Shown here piece after piece: positions 16,915 through 26,860 of a stretch of 36,577 nucleotides of DNA. The DNA is taken from the NCBI GenBank assembly GCA_031290235.1, contig JAITNX010000183.1, forward strand, positions 1 to 36,577, in the 5' to 3' direction. Each line of letters begins with the position of its first letter. Positions within the stretch are counted from its first letter, which is position 1. The position numbers and the translations under genes are program-made. The stretch is from Synergistaceae bacterium. Its GTDB lineage: Bacteria; Synergistota; Synergistia; Synergistales; Synergistaceae. The notes under the pieces are model-generated. The model saw nothing but the letters and a program-made list of their open reading frames with translations. It was not told the origin of the DNA and ran no database searches.

Positions 16915-18207
16915 TCAATCTTTTATATCGCCCCGCGCCAACAGGGACCTGGCGTGGGCCTCCAGCCCTTCCGTCCTGGCTATGACTGTACCGGGCAGAG
17001 ATAGCGCGGCAGCACTCTCAGGGGTCATGTCAAGGTGCGTCAGGGTTCTCATAAACGAGCCAGTCCAGAGGCCGCTGGAGAAACGTGCCCTGCCATCTGT
17101 CGGCAGGGTGTGGTTTGTGCCGGCTATGTAGTCTCCGAAGACCTCGCAGCTGCTGTAGCCCAGGAACGCCGCGCCGTACGCGCGGCACTTCGCCAGCGTT
17201 TCCCTCGGGTCCGAGACTGCCAGTTGGAGATGTTCGGGGGCCATTGCGTTAGCGTACTCGATCGCTGAGTCCAGCGAGTCCGCGAGTCCAATCGCGCCGT
17301 TCTCATTCCACGAGATGGAGGCCACGTCCCTGGTCGGCAGGCCGGGCAGCAGGTTTTCGATCTCGTCCCGCACATTTTGAGCCAGCTCCTCGCTGGTCGT
17401 GACCAGCACCCCGCTCGCCATGGGGTCGTGCTCGCTCTGAGCCAGCAGATCCTTGGCCGTTAGGCGAAAGTCTGCGCCGCCGTCCGCTATTATGAGGACC
17501 TCGCTCGGGCCGGCCACGCCGTCTATACCTATAGTTCCGTAAAGCGCGCGCTTCGCCTCGGCTACGTATGCGTTGCCAGGACCAGCCACGAAATCGACTC
17601 TGGCTATTTCGCCGGCGCCAAGGGCCATCGCCGCGATAGCGTGAGCGCCGCCTATCGCCCATATCTCATCTACGCCAAGGAGCGACAGCACGGCCAGCAC
17701 CGACTCGTGAACGCGTCCGTTCTTTCCAGGCGGGGAGAACGCCGCGATGCGCCTCACTCCTGCCGCTTTAGCAGGTACGACGGACATTATGGCCGAACTG
17801 GGCAGCGGATACCTTCCGCCTGGAATGTAGACGGCCGCGCTTTCTACCGGCATGTATCGGTATCCTGCGCGGACGCCTGGCGATATCTCCCACTCCCGGT
17901 CGATCAAAGTCCCCCTCTGAAGTTCATGGAACATCGTAACGTTGCGAATGGCCGTCTCCAGCGCGCCGCGGACCTCAGGGGAGATTGCGCCGAGAGCTCG
18001 GGCGGCCTCTTCCCGCGGCGTCCTGAACGGTCCGCCGAATCCGTCGAACTTTTGGGAGAGCCTGGTTACAGCTTCCATCCCCATGCCGCGGACATTGTCT
18101 ATTATGCAGGCCACTGTGTTCCGGACGTCCTGCGAAGCTGCCGTGGATGCACCGCCAGCTTTTTTAATCCATTTAATTCCTGAATCGTTCATAACGGCAA
18201 CCCTCAT
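16915..18207 (-). CDS. hisD: Histidinol dehydrogenase
   Basis: YIPGGRYPLPSSAIMSVVPAKAAGV, AIGGAHAIAAMALGAGEIARVDFVAGPGNAYVAEAKRALYGTIGIDGVAGPSEVLIIAD, SEHDPMASGVLVT, GTNHTLPTDGRARFSSGL. Confidence 0.96.
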   Translation of the reverse strand: MRVAVMNDSGIKWIKKAGGASTAASQDVRNTVACIIDNVRGMGMEAVTRLSQKFDGFGGPFRTPREEAARALGAISPEVRGALETAIRNVTMFHELQRGTLIDREWEISPGVRAGYRYMPVESAAVYIPGGRYPLPSSAIMSVVPAKAAGVRRIAAFSPPGKNGRVHESVLAVLSLLGVDEIWAIGGAHAIAAMALGAGEIARVDFVAGPGNAYVAEAKRALYGTIGIDGVAGPSEVLIIADGGADFRLTAKDLLAQSEHDPMASGVLVTTSEELAQNVRDEIENLLPGLPTRDVASISWNENGAIGLADSLDSAIEYANAMAPEHLQLAVSDPRETLAKCRAYGAAFLGYSSCEVFGDYIAGTNHTLPTDGRARFSSGLWTGSFMRTLTHLDMTPESAAALSLPGTVIARTEGLEAHARSLLARGDIKD

Positions 18208-18340
18208 TTCAGATCATGTACTCGCCCATTAATCTATACAAATAAGTCCAATTTGTCAAAATTGCGGGATGACGCGGGTCGCAAGCGTGATAATAAGCAT
18301 ATAATCATGTAATGATATCATTGACTGGAGGTGCGAGCGT

Positions 18341-19081
18341 TTGTTGGCGGGATATAAGAAAATTAAGACTGTATTTGCCCTGTTCGTAGCCCTTTGTGCG
18401 GTATCATTTTCGCCTGGCCAATCCTTGGCCTTTCCAAGTGACGCGGAGATGGCCAACCATATCGCGGATCTGCTTGGGGAAAAATTTTCCCCCGAGTCCG
18501 TCTCAGTGACTGTAAGGGACAGCCGCGCCTACGCGGAGATGCATGGAGCGGTTTTGAGCAGGATACGAATCGACACAATGAGACTCGACGCTCTGATAAC
18601 GCGGAACGAAGCCGCTGTTTCGGACGACGTGAAGTCGCTTGCCTCCCTCATCGGCTACTCGAAGGGAGAGATTGTGCTGCTGGAGCGTGATGTGAACGCT
18701 TACTTCGACAACAACGACACGAGGGGTTTCTCCAACCTGACGTTCGACTTCAAGCCGGATGGCTTCCGAGCCGACGGTATCTTCTCGGCCGCTTTTATCT
18801 TCACCATCAGGATAAGGCTCACGGCAACTGGGGTGCTGGCGCTCGGCTCTGACGGAGTTTACCTCGACGGCGTAGAGATATTCGTTGAGAACATGAGACA
18901 GCCAGAGGTTCTGACGAAGCAGGTGTTGTCGAGGGTAAACCCATTGATCAAGTGGGACGGCATACCGTTCAAGGTCGTCTTCAAGACCGTCACGATGGAT
19001 GGCGACATGGCCCTGATGACAGGCTATCCAGAGACCTTTGAGGGCGGCGTCACAGCGACTTGGACGAGGGACCAAAACTGA
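18341..19081 (+). CDS. DUF2993 / LmeA-like exported lipid-binding protein
   Basis: N-terminal signal-like hydrophobic stretch. DGVYLDGVEIFVENMRQPEVLTKQVLSRVNPLIKWDGIPFKVVFKTVTMDGDMALMTGYPE resembles DUF2993. TTG start preceded by GGAGGTG. Confidence 0.65.
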   Translation: MLAGYKKIKTVFALFVALCAVSFSPGQSLAFPSDAEMANHIADLLGEKFSPESVSVTVRDSRAYAEMHGAVLSRIRIDTMRLDALITRNEAAVSDDVKSLASLIGYSKGEIVLLERDVNAYFDNNDTRGFSNLTFDFKPDGFRADGIFSAAFIFTIRIRLTATGVLALGSDGVYLDGVEIFVENMRQPEVLTKQVLSRVNPLIKWDGIPFKVVFKTVTMDGDMALMTGYPETFEGGVTATWTRDQN

Positions 19082-19097
19082 GGGGCGGGTTGATCGC

Positions 19098-20087
19098 ATG
19101 ACGAAAGCAAGATGGCTCGTTACTGGCGCGGCAGGATTCATCGGTTCTCATCTGGCGGAGCGCATGTTGGGGATGGGGTATCTGGTCAGAGGACTCGATA
19201 ACTACAGCATGGGACACAGGGAGAACGTTGCGGACGCGCTTGCGTCCGCGGAGAAAAAATTTCCGGGCGCATCTGAAAATTTTGAGATGATAGAGGGAGA
19301 CGTAACGGATCGCGCCTTATGTGAGCGAGCCTGCGCCGGAGCCGCGGCCGTGTTTCATCTGGCGGCCCTCGCCTCCGTTCCTGGCTCTATTGAGAACCCG
19401 GCTGAGTCGTTTCGCGTCAATGTGCAGGGCTTCGTCTCAGTGCTGGAGGCGGCGAGGATGAGCGGGGTCAGGCGCGTCGTCTACGCGTCGTCGAGCGCTG
19501 TTTACGGCGACTCGCCCAGCCTGCCCAAGATTGAGAGCGATATTGGGCTGCCGCTCTCCCCATACGCTCTCACAAAGTGGATGGACGAGGAGATAGCCGG
19601 GTTGTACGTTAGGCTCTTCGGAATGGAGTGCGTGGGGCTTCGCTACTTCAATGTATTCGGCCCGAGGCAGGATCCCATGGGAGCTTACGCGGCAGTCATC
19701 CCGCGCTGGTTTGACGCCCTGACCAGGGGCGAGCGCCCTGTCATTTATGGAGACGGCGAGACGTCCCGCGATTTCTGCTACATCGACAACGTCGTAGATG
19801 CCAATATAAGGGCCGCTGTTTCAACCGAAGAGTTGGCCTTTGGCGAGTCCTTCAACATAGCCTGCGGAGAGCGAACGACTCTGAACGAGCTGTTCTCGGT
19901 CATCCGAGACACTGCCGGGGCCTCGCCGGATCTTACTCCTATTTACGAGGACTTCAGGCTCGGGGACGTGCGCCACTCTCTGGCGTCCGCTGAAAGGGCA
20001 AAAAAAATCCTCGGCTGGGCGCCTGAGGTCGATATAAGGGAGGGGCTGAGGAGGGCCGCGGCCTGGTATTTAAGAGAGACGCGATAG
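19098..20087 (+). CDS. NAD-dependent epimerase/dehydratase (UDP-glucose/UDP-GlcNAc 4-epimerase-like)
   Basis: WLVTGAAGFIGSHLAERML GxxGxxG; SSSAVYGDSPSLPKIESD; YALTKWMDEE YxxxK; RYFNVFGPRQDPMGAYAAVIPRW. Confidence 0.93.
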   Translation: MTKARWLVTGAAGFIGSHLAERMLGMGYLVRGLDNYSMGHRENVADALASAEKKFPGASENFEMIEGDVTDRALCERACAGAAAVFHLAALASVPGSIENPAESFRVNVQGFVSVLEAARMSGVRRVVYASSSAVYGDSPSLPKIESDIGLPLSPYALTKWMDEEIAGLYVRLFGMECVGLRYFNVFGPRQDPMGAYAAVIPRWFDALTRGERPVIYGDGETSRDFCYIDNVVDANIRAAVSTEELAFGESFNIACGERTTLNELFSVIRDTAGASPDLTPIYEDFRLGDVRHSLASAERAKKILGWAPEVDIREGLRRAAAWYLRETR

Positions 20088-20106
20088 GGCTGCCCCCCTA
20101 TCCGCG
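20081..20106. terminator. Possible shared hairpin terminator between convergent epimerase and SNF2 genes
   Basis: GCGATAGGGCTGCCCCCCTATCCGCG: GATAGGG/CCCTATC stem spanning the 10-bp convergent gap; no clear U tract. Confidence 0.4.
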
Positions 20107-23100
20107 TATCAGCTCGATAATCTCGTCCGACGAAAGTTTCAGGGGAATCTCGGCCTCGTCCAGGAGGCTCTCGGCAAGGTCTCGCTTCCATGAGTGGAGA
20201 TCGACAATTTTTTCCTCTATCGTATTTTTGGCGACGATTCTGTAAACAGTGACAGGCCTCGTCTGTCCTATCCTGTGGGTGCGATCAGAGGCCTGTTCCT
20301 CTACCGCTGGGTTCCACCACGGATCCATGTGAATGACGTAGTCGGCGGCGGTCAGGTTCAGCCCTGTCCCTCCGGCCCTGAGGCTGATGAGGAATACGTC
20401 CCCCTCGCCAGCCTGAAATGCCTTGACCCTTCGCGCTCTCTCTGAAACCGGCGTAGATCCGTCGAGGTACTGGTAGGGCACGCCGTTTTGATCCAGGTTG
20501 CCGCGGAGTATGGAGAGGTGGGAGACGAACTGGCTGAAGACGAGGGCTCTGTGCCCGCCCGCCCGCAGGTCTTCCATTATCTCAGAGAAGGCGTCGAGCT
20601 TTGCGGAGGGATACGGCGCGCTTCCATGGGGCATCACCAGGGATGCGTTGCAGCAGGCCCTTCTGAGGCGCGTCAGTTGCGCGAATATGAGGAAGCGCGC
20701 GTCAAGGCCCTGGTACGACGCCAGCTCCTCTATAGCGTTCAGCCGTATAGCCTCATACAGCGCCCGCTCGTCCGGCTTCATATCAACTCGCATGGTCACC
20801 TCGGTCTTGGGTGGCAGCTCCGTCAATACCGCTCCTTTTGTTCTTCTCAGGACGAACGGGGATATGATTCGCTTCAGCCTGCTGCTCGCGCTCTTGCTTC
20901 CATCCCTCTCTATCGGTATCGCGAAGCGCGCCGAAAATGACTCGGCGGCGCCAAGCACCGCTGGGTTGATGAAGCGGAAGATGTTCCACAGCTCGAACAG
21001 GTTGTTCTCTATCGGCGTGCCTGTGGTCGCTATCCGAAAATTACCGCGCAGTTTCATTATGGCGGCGCTTCTCTTCGTGGCCGCATTTTTTATCGCCTGT
21101 GCCTCGTCCAGCACAATTGTGTTCCACTCGATCATCGACAGCCTCGTGCCCTCGTTCAGCAACAGGCCATATGACACCACCAGGACGTCCATCGCGCCAA
21201 TGTTTTCCATTGAGCGCTCCCTGTCCTCGTTCCTGAAGTCGATCATGTTCAGGGTCGGTGTAAATCGGGCCGACTCTTCGAGCCAGTTGGCGCATACCGA
21301 CGTTGGCGCGGCGACGAGCGCGGGGCCGTCGGGGGCCCGGGAGAGCAGTACGGCAAGGGCCTGAATGGTCTTGCCCAGGCCCATGTCGTCCGCGAGGCAC
21401 GCGCCGGCGCCCCAGTGCGCGAGGCGCATCAGCCATCTATATCCCTCGGTTTGGTATCCCCTGAGTTCGCCCTTGAAGGTCGCTGGCGGATCGGGCGACA
21501 TGAGTGACGCCTCGTCCACCAGAGCTGCGATCTTCTTCCACTCCTCGCTCCCGTCGAACGATCCGGCGATTTCCGCCAATGGAGAGATGAATGGCGCGGC
21601 GGTCAGTGGAAATCTCATTATGTCTCCATGGGCCTCGCCCACCGACGACAGGTCATCCAGCCGCCGGCGGAATTCTTCGGCGAGGGCCGCGAACTTCCCT
21701 TCGCCAATGGTGATGAACCGGCCGGACGATGCGCGAATGAGCTTCAACAACTCGCCGAAACCAAGCACAAGTCCATCTTCCACTTTAACATGTCCGCTCG
21801 CCGCGAGCCACTCCCGCGAGTTGTGCATGGAGATGCTCATAGAGGATGGATTGAGGCTTGTGACAGACATAGCTCCGCCCTTGGGCCACTCTATCGTGAC
21901 CGACCTGGAGATCGGCCCCAACTGAAGCAGAAACTCCAGAGACGTCTCGACGTCCAGAATCTGCCATCGGTTCTCCGATATCTGGTCCGCCTTGGAGAGT
22001 GCCCAGCATGAACTGACGAGAAAAAAGAGAGCTCCGGTCTCGGCAGTGAGGTCTCGCCTGGTTTGTACACGGCGTCCTCCCGACAGGCCGAACATGTTCG
22101 TTCCCCCTACGCCAGGGCTGCACGACGGTCCATCCCGTCCAAGGGGACGCGTAAGGGCCTCGACGTCCAGCCCAACTCCGCGAGGCTGAAGCTGAACACA
22201 GAGTCCGGAGTCCGGGGGCACGAACTCAGGACCACCTGTGATCCCTTCTATGTCGGAGTGTACAGTGACAATGGAGGAGACGCTGTTCAGCGTCCCCAAT
22301 ATCGCGTCTCTCGCGGATTCAGGCACTGAAAGTCCCTTGGGGCCCAGTATTCTGGCCATCTTGAAGTGGCGTTCGTCCAAGAGGGTTATCTTGAGGCGGT
22401 TATGTCCTTCCTCTGTGAGGATCATGCCGCTATTGCGATCAAACACGTTTGGGTATGGAGTCATAGAGAGCAGATATCCGGCTCCAGATTTACCCAGGGA
22501 TCGCGCCAGGATCCTTGGCGTCTCCGCCGTTATCTCTACGACGCCTCCGTCCTCCGCCCGCTCGAGGTATGGGTGTCCCGCTAGCAGCCGCAGTATGTTG
22601 GACACGTCTATGTAGAACTCGCCGCCCCAGTGGTTGTGGTTTTTCTTTATGGCCTGAAGCGCGGTCCTGTCCCTATCAGTGAAGCCGCCCACCGTCTCCG
22701 GGTTTTCTATCAGCCGTTTTAGCGCGACAGGCTTTCCCTTGCTCCATTTTCCCTTGTCGGAGATTGTCCGCTCAAGCGGCCTGATCCTGGTCGCGCTGGG
22801 GACGCCGTTCTCGCTTGGTCTCCATGATATTTCCCAAACAAGCCTTGCCCCGGATGTATTCTTCTGAATTTCTCCGGTTTCGGCAAGGAGGGATAGCGAG
22901 CGCCTCCAGTCCGCCTCGAGTTCAAGAAGGTTTTTCAAGGAGTATGGCGGGGCTGGGGATGAATCGAATTTCTCCGCGCTCTCCGGGAGAAGATCCTTGA
23001 TAATGGACGCCATTTGACGCGCGAAGTAGTCCATGCCGAGAGTCTCCATCCGTTTGTACGAATCTAGCGCCGCGTCGAAGTGTTCGCCGGCGCTTTTTGC

Positions 23101-24327
23101 GTCTATCCAGGAGGCGCAAAGCATAAAAAAGAAGGGGTCCAATACGTGCTTTGGCACGAGCAGACTGTCGATTATCTCATGGGCGAAGATCCCGCTCCTG
23201 CCCGAGCCCTCCGCAAAGATAAATTTTATCATCTTGTGGGAATCCCTCAGGCAGGCGCCAGGGACAGTGGCCGATTCGATATACGAGTCTAGGTTCTTTC
23301 GTGTTTTTGCGGAGAGAGGAAGCCCCTGAGTCAGCTCGCCGCGCGCCGTCAATATTGGGTAGAAGACTCCGCACCACAGGGGAAACGAGACCTTGCGTTT
23401 TTTAGTTTCGCTCCTTAGCATTTTCATGCCCTCGTCGTAGTGGAGCAAAGCTTCGTCAGCGTTCCCGCGCATTGTACACAATCCGCCCCTCACGCACTCC
23501 GTGCCGGAGTTCCTGCCTCTCGCCTCCAGAGATTCAAGGAGACTTTCAGCCTCGTCCAAGCGCCCCAGGAGGAGTTCGTCCAGGCAGATAGTCATAGCGA
23601 GGCTCGAGGAGTCATAGTACGACTCCCAATACTTTTTCAGGATCCCGCGAAGAATCGGCGCTTCCTCTGTCGAGCTTGAAAAAAACGACATCGCTATATC
23701 CAGGGAGGGCGCGCCAATCTCCTCCGGCAGTCCGGAGAGCACTCCATCGTCAATGGGGTTGCATAGGATCTCCACGACTGGGTGAAGATGCTGAGGTCCA
23801 AACATTGCCCTCGTCGTCTCCTCCGGCCTTGCGTTGGCCGAATCGCCGAAAAGTTTCGAGTGAAGCTCCGAGTCGCCTGAGTAATATGCGCGCCTGGCCT
23901 CCCTGTAGAAGGCCGCGGCGCGGACGCATGAATCCTTTTTCTCGAACATCGAGCGTTTGGGTGCCATCTCCGGCAGTTTGCGGACGGCGTCGTCAAAATA
24001 ACCGAACTCGCCGTTCGCGATCGCCTCTCTGGTAGCTGGTTCGCGCGTCAGCCTGCCGCAAAACCAGTATTTATGACCAGAGATAATGACGCTCTCAACG
24101 AGTCCGGCCGTTTCCCATCTCTCTATCATCGACGCGGTATTCTCGGCGAATCGCCGCTTCGTCGAACCCTTCAACCCCTCCACGACAGCCATGCAGGCAG
24201 TCGTTATTTTCCCAATGCTCATGGGGACATATATGACTGACAACAGCCTATAAGCCCTTCGCTCGTGGGACGGCAGAGCGCTGTAAAGGTTCATGAGTTC
24301 CTGTCTTTTTTTCTCGTCGAATAACAT
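20098..24327 (-). CDS. Large SNF2-family DEAD/DEAH helicase (1409 aa) with long N-terminal extension
   Basis: LADDMGLGKTIQALAVLLS (motif I), VLDEAQAIKN (II), TTGTPIENNLFELWNIFRFI (III), LISLRAGGTGLNLTAADYVIHMDPWWNPAVEEQASDRTHRIGQTRPVTVYRIV (V/VI). Confidence 0.95.
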   Translation of the reverse strand: MLFDEKKRQELMNLYSALPSHERRAYRLLSVIYVPMSIGKITTACMAVVEGLKGSTKRRFAENTASMIERWETAGLVESVIISGHKYWFCGRLTREPATREAIANGEFGYFDDAVRKLPEMAPKRSMFEKKDSCVRAAAFYREARRAYYSGDSELHSKLFGDSANARPEETTRAMFGPQHLHPVVEILCNPIDDGVLSGLPEEIGAPSLDIAMSFFSSSTEEAPILRGILKKYWESYYDSSSLAMTICLDELLLGRLDEAESLLESLEARGRNSGTECVRGGLCTMRGNADEALLHYDEGMKMLRSETKKRKVSFPLWCGVFYPILTARGELTQGLPLSAKTRKNLDSYIESATVPGACLRDSHKMIKFIFAEGSGRSGIFAHEIIDSLLVPKHVLDPFFFMLCASWIDAKSAGEHFDAALDSYKRMETLGMDYFARQMASIIKDLLPESAEKFDSSPAPPYSLKNLLELEADWRRSLSLLAETGEIQKNTSGARLVWEISWRPSENGVPSATRIRPLERTISDKGKWSKGKPVALKRLIENPETVGGFTDRDRTALQAIKKNHNHWGGEFYIDVSNILRLLAGHPYLERAEDGGVVEITAETPRILARSLGKSGAGYLLSMTPYPNVFDRNSGMILTEEGHNRLKITLLDERHFKMARILGPKGLSVPESARDAILGTLNSVSSIVTVHSDIEGITGGPEFVPPDSGLCVQLQPRGVGLDVEALTRPLGRDGPSCSPGVGGTNMFGLSGGRRVQTRRDLTAETGALFFLVSSCWALSKADQISENRWQILDVETSLEFLLQLGPISRSVTIEWPKGGAMSVTSLNPSSMSISMHNSREWLAASGHVKVEDGLVLGFGELLKLIRASSGRFITIGEGKFAALAEEFRRRLDDLSSVGEAHGDIMRFPLTAAPFISPLAEIAGSFDGSEEWKKIAALVDEASLMSPDPPATFKGELRGYQTEGYRWLMRLAHWGAGACLADDMGLGKTIQALAVLLSRAPDGPALVAAPTSVCANWLEESARFTPTLNMIDFRNEDRERSMENIGAMDVLVVSYGLLLNEGTRLSMIEWNTIVLDEAQAIKNAATKRSAAIMKLRGNFRIATTGTPIENNLFELWNIFRFINPAVLGAAESFSARFAIPIERDGSKSASSRLKRIISPFVLRRTKGAVLTELPPKTEVTMRVDMKPDERALYEAIRLNAIEELASYQGLDARFLIFAQLTRLRRACCNASLVMPHGSAPYPSAKLDAFSEIMEDLRAGGHRALVFSQFVSHLSILRGNLDQNGVPYQYLDGSTPVSERARRVKAFQAGEGDVFLISLRAGGTGLNLTAADYVIHMDPWWNPAVEEQASDRTHRIGQTRPVTVYRIVAKNTIEEKIVDLHSWKRDLAESLLDEAEIPLKLSSDEIIELIRG

Positions 24328-24438
24328 GGCCGGGGCTTCCTCTCAGGCAGATTGTCGATCCATAGTGAATTATATTACATATCAAAAGTTATCAACACCC
24401 CCTCCATGTTGAATTTCCACCATAGCAGATAGTTTTTC

Positions 24439-24473
24439 CACAAAGTTATGCACTGAATGGGCATAACTTTGTG
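24439..24473. repeat. 13-bp perfect inverted repeat in SNF2/cbiD divergent intergenic region
   Basis: CACAAAGTTATGC-actgaatgg-GCATAACTTTGTG. Confidence 0.85.
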
Positions 24474-24674
24474 AATTTGGGACACTTACAGCTCCTGAAG
24501 AGAGCGATTTCTGTTTTTTATAGATGAAATCACAATGGACTGGCGTTAAAAACTATTCCGGGTTATACTTGTACGCGATAACGTTGACGCCGGTGTATCG
24601 TCCTGTGAGTAGGCTGGGAAAATAAATAATTTAAGAGCGCTCCCCTTAATTTTCAGCTGTTTGGAGGGATTTTA

Positions 24675-25820
24675 TTGAGCCAGGCGGACCAGACGGTTCC
24701 TTTGAATGGCGTTTCCACAACAAAGGGTTTTACAACCGGCACGGCCGCGGCCGCGGCTGCCGTAGCCGCTGTGCGCTTCATGCAGGATAAAAACTGCAGC
24801 TGCGTAAACCTGAAGCTGCCGGGCAGCGCCGATATCATTATTCCAATAACCGGCTGCCGATTGACCGAAAAAGGAGCAGAGGCCTGGGTCACGAAGGATG
24901 GCGGCGACGATACGGACGTCACTAATGGGGCGGTCATAGTGTCGAGCGTCGAGGTAAGGGACGAGGGCGGTATAACTGTTCTTGGCGGCCCTGGCGTCGG
25001 AGTGGTCACGAGGCCAGGACTTCCCGTGCCGCCTGGAAGAGCCGCGATAAATGCGGGACCGATGGCCCTTATACGCAAATCGCTCGAAACTGAGTTTCCC
25101 AGCGGAAAGGGCGCCAGCGTATCGATATCAATCCCCGACGGAGAGGAGCTGGCGAAGCGCACGTACAACCCGAGGCTCGGCATAGTTGGGGGTCTCCCAA
25201 TAGTTGGAGCCGCGGGCGCCGCGCATCACTCGGCCTTGGATGATGCTGGGGGCGCCATGAAATCAGATCTGCAGAACCTCTCCGAGTCCGGCGCCTCTGC
25301 CGTCTGCCTGGTCCCCGGCAACTATGGCAGGAGGATGGCCATCATCCTGGGAGTGCCGGAAGTTATGATAGTGAACATCAACAACTTGGTGGGTGACGCT
25401 TTATCGATGGCCGGCAACCTTGGCTTCGAGAAACTTGTAATGATAGGGCAGATTGGAAAACTGTCAAAAATTGCGGCTGGCTCGCTCGATACCCACAGCT
25501 CCAAGAGCGATGGCCGCCTTGAGGCCCTCGCCGCTTATGCCGCGCTGTATGGAGCGAACCGTGAGATGATAGGGGAGATATTGAACAGCACGATGGCGGA
25601 CGAGGTCGCGTCCAGGATAGCCAGGACGGAGTGGGGCGCTGAGGCGCTGAGCGAGCTTGTGAGGCGAGTAGTCAGGACCGCGCTTTCGGCCGCGACCGGC
25701 ATTGTGGAGTGCGCATGTCAGACTTTCTCCCTGCCGGACAGGGAGCTTTCCCGGACGAATAATACGGATGCGCTAATAGAGGAGATAAAGGCCGAAGCCT
25801 ATACCCTCAAGAGGAGGTGA
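24675..25820 (+). CDS. cbiD: Cobalt-precorrin-5B (C1)-methyltransferase CbiD
   Basis: TTKGFTTGTAAAAAAVAAV N-terminus; GVVTRPGLPVPPGRAAINAGPMALI; IVGGLPIVG; HSSKSDGRLEALAAYAALYGA. TTG start preceded by GGAGG. Confidence 0.93.
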   Translation: MSQADQTVPLNGVSTTKGFTTGTAAAAAAVAAVRFMQDKNCSCVNLKLPGSADIIIPITGCRLTEKGAEAWVTKDGGDDTDVTNGAVIVSSVEVRDEGGITVLGGPGVGVVTRPGLPVPPGRAAINAGPMALIRKSLETEFPSGKGASVSISIPDGEELAKRTYNPRLGIVGGLPIVGAAGAAHHSALDDAGGAMKSDLQNLSESGASAVCLVPGNYGRRMAIILGVPEVMIVNINNLVGDALSMAGNLGFEKLVMIGQIGKLSKIAAGSLDTHSSKSDGRLEALAAYAALYGANREMIGEILNSTMADEVASRIARTEWGAEALSELVRRVVRTALSAATGIVECACQTFSLPDRELSRTNNTDALIEEIKAEAYTLKRR

Positions 25821-25990
25821 CAGCCGGGTTTGTCTCTTGATACCGGCTGATACCGAGAAGATTTTGCGATAATTGCTCAGCGGCACAGTGTCAATTAATA
25901 TCACAAGCAAACGTCGGCATTGATTTTGAGCTGGCCGCTTGCGAGTCTGAGAGGTAAACTGATATAGACGCCGAAAAACCGTACAGTGGA

Positions 25991-26815
25991 ATGGTATATG
26001 GACTGTTGGAGGAACTGTATTCCGACTACAACAGACGCGAATACGTCTCCCCCGATCCTTTGGAGTTCTTGTATCTATACGACTCCCCGGCAGACAGGGA
26101 AGTCGTTGGGCTGATAGCGTCTTCATTGGCTTATGGCCGTGTCGCGTCCATACTGGCGAGCGTGAGGCGGGTGCTGACAGTCATAGGCGAAAATCCGGCT
26201 GATACCCTTGCAAACGCCGACAGTGACAAACTGACGGAACGTCTCCATGATTTCAAGCATAGGTTCAATGACGGTTTAGAGGTGGCCCGTTTTCTATGTG
26301 GAATAGGGCGGGCGATTGCTGAACATGGCAGCCTGGAGAGACTGTTTTGTTCGGGAATGCGCGACGCGGATAGAGGACCTCGGCGCGGCGGCGATGGGAA
26401 CGATGGGAGAGCGGACGTACTGAGCGCAATGGACAATTTCGCATCATCCATTTTAGGCTATGCCGGGCTTGAATCCTCCCATTTGCTGCCGCGCGCCTCA
26501 AAGGGAAGCGCGTGCAAGCGCCTCGCCCTCTACGTCAGGTGGATGGCTCGGAGTGACGACGTCGACCCCGGAGGGTGGAGCAAAGTTCCCCCCTGCGATA
26601 TAATAGTCCCGCTCGACACTCACATGTTCCACATTGCGTCGGGCCTGGGTTTCACGTCCAGATCATCAGCCGACGGCAGGGCGGCTCAGGAGGCGACGGA
26701 TGCATTTCGAAGGTTGCGCCCGGATGACCCGGTGCGGTATGACTTTGCCCTGACGCGATTTGGGATCCGTACTGGAATGTCTGTGGATGATCTGTTGACC
26801 AGGTTTGCCATTTGA
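25991..26815 (+). CDS. TIGR02757 (DUF2400) family protein
   Basis: DPLEFLYLYDSPADREVVGLIASSLAYGRVASILASVRRVL, KRLALYVRWMARSDDVDPGGWSKVPPCDIIVPLDTHMFHIASGLGFTSRSSADGRAAQEATDAFRRLRPDDPVRYDFALTRFGI. Confidence 0.88.
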   Translation: MVYGLLEELYSDYNRREYVSPDPLEFLYLYDSPADREVVGLIASSLAYGRVASILASVRRVLTVIGENPADTLANADSDKLTERLHDFKHRFNDGLEVARFLCGIGRAIAEHGSLERLFCSGMRDADRGPRRGGDGNDGRADVLSAMDNFASSILGYAGLESSHLLPRASKGSACKRLALYVRWMARSDDVDPGGWSKVPPCDIIVPLDTHMFHIASGLGFTSRSSADGRAAQEATDAFRRLRPDDPVRYDFALTRFGIRTGMSVDDLLTRFAI

Positions 26816-26860
26816 TCGCAGCTTGGCATTGAGCGGAATGGATCGGGGAGGCTGAGGCCG

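Noticed and set aside
24480-24674. Cobalamin riboswitch upstream of cbiD
   Set aside because: Looked for a B12-box-like GCCACTG and the expected multi-helix layout; not seen.
25821-25849. Rho-independent terminator after cbiD (CAGCCGG...CCGGCTG)
   Set aside because: 7-bp stem with a 15-nt loop and no adjacent T tract; too weak to call.
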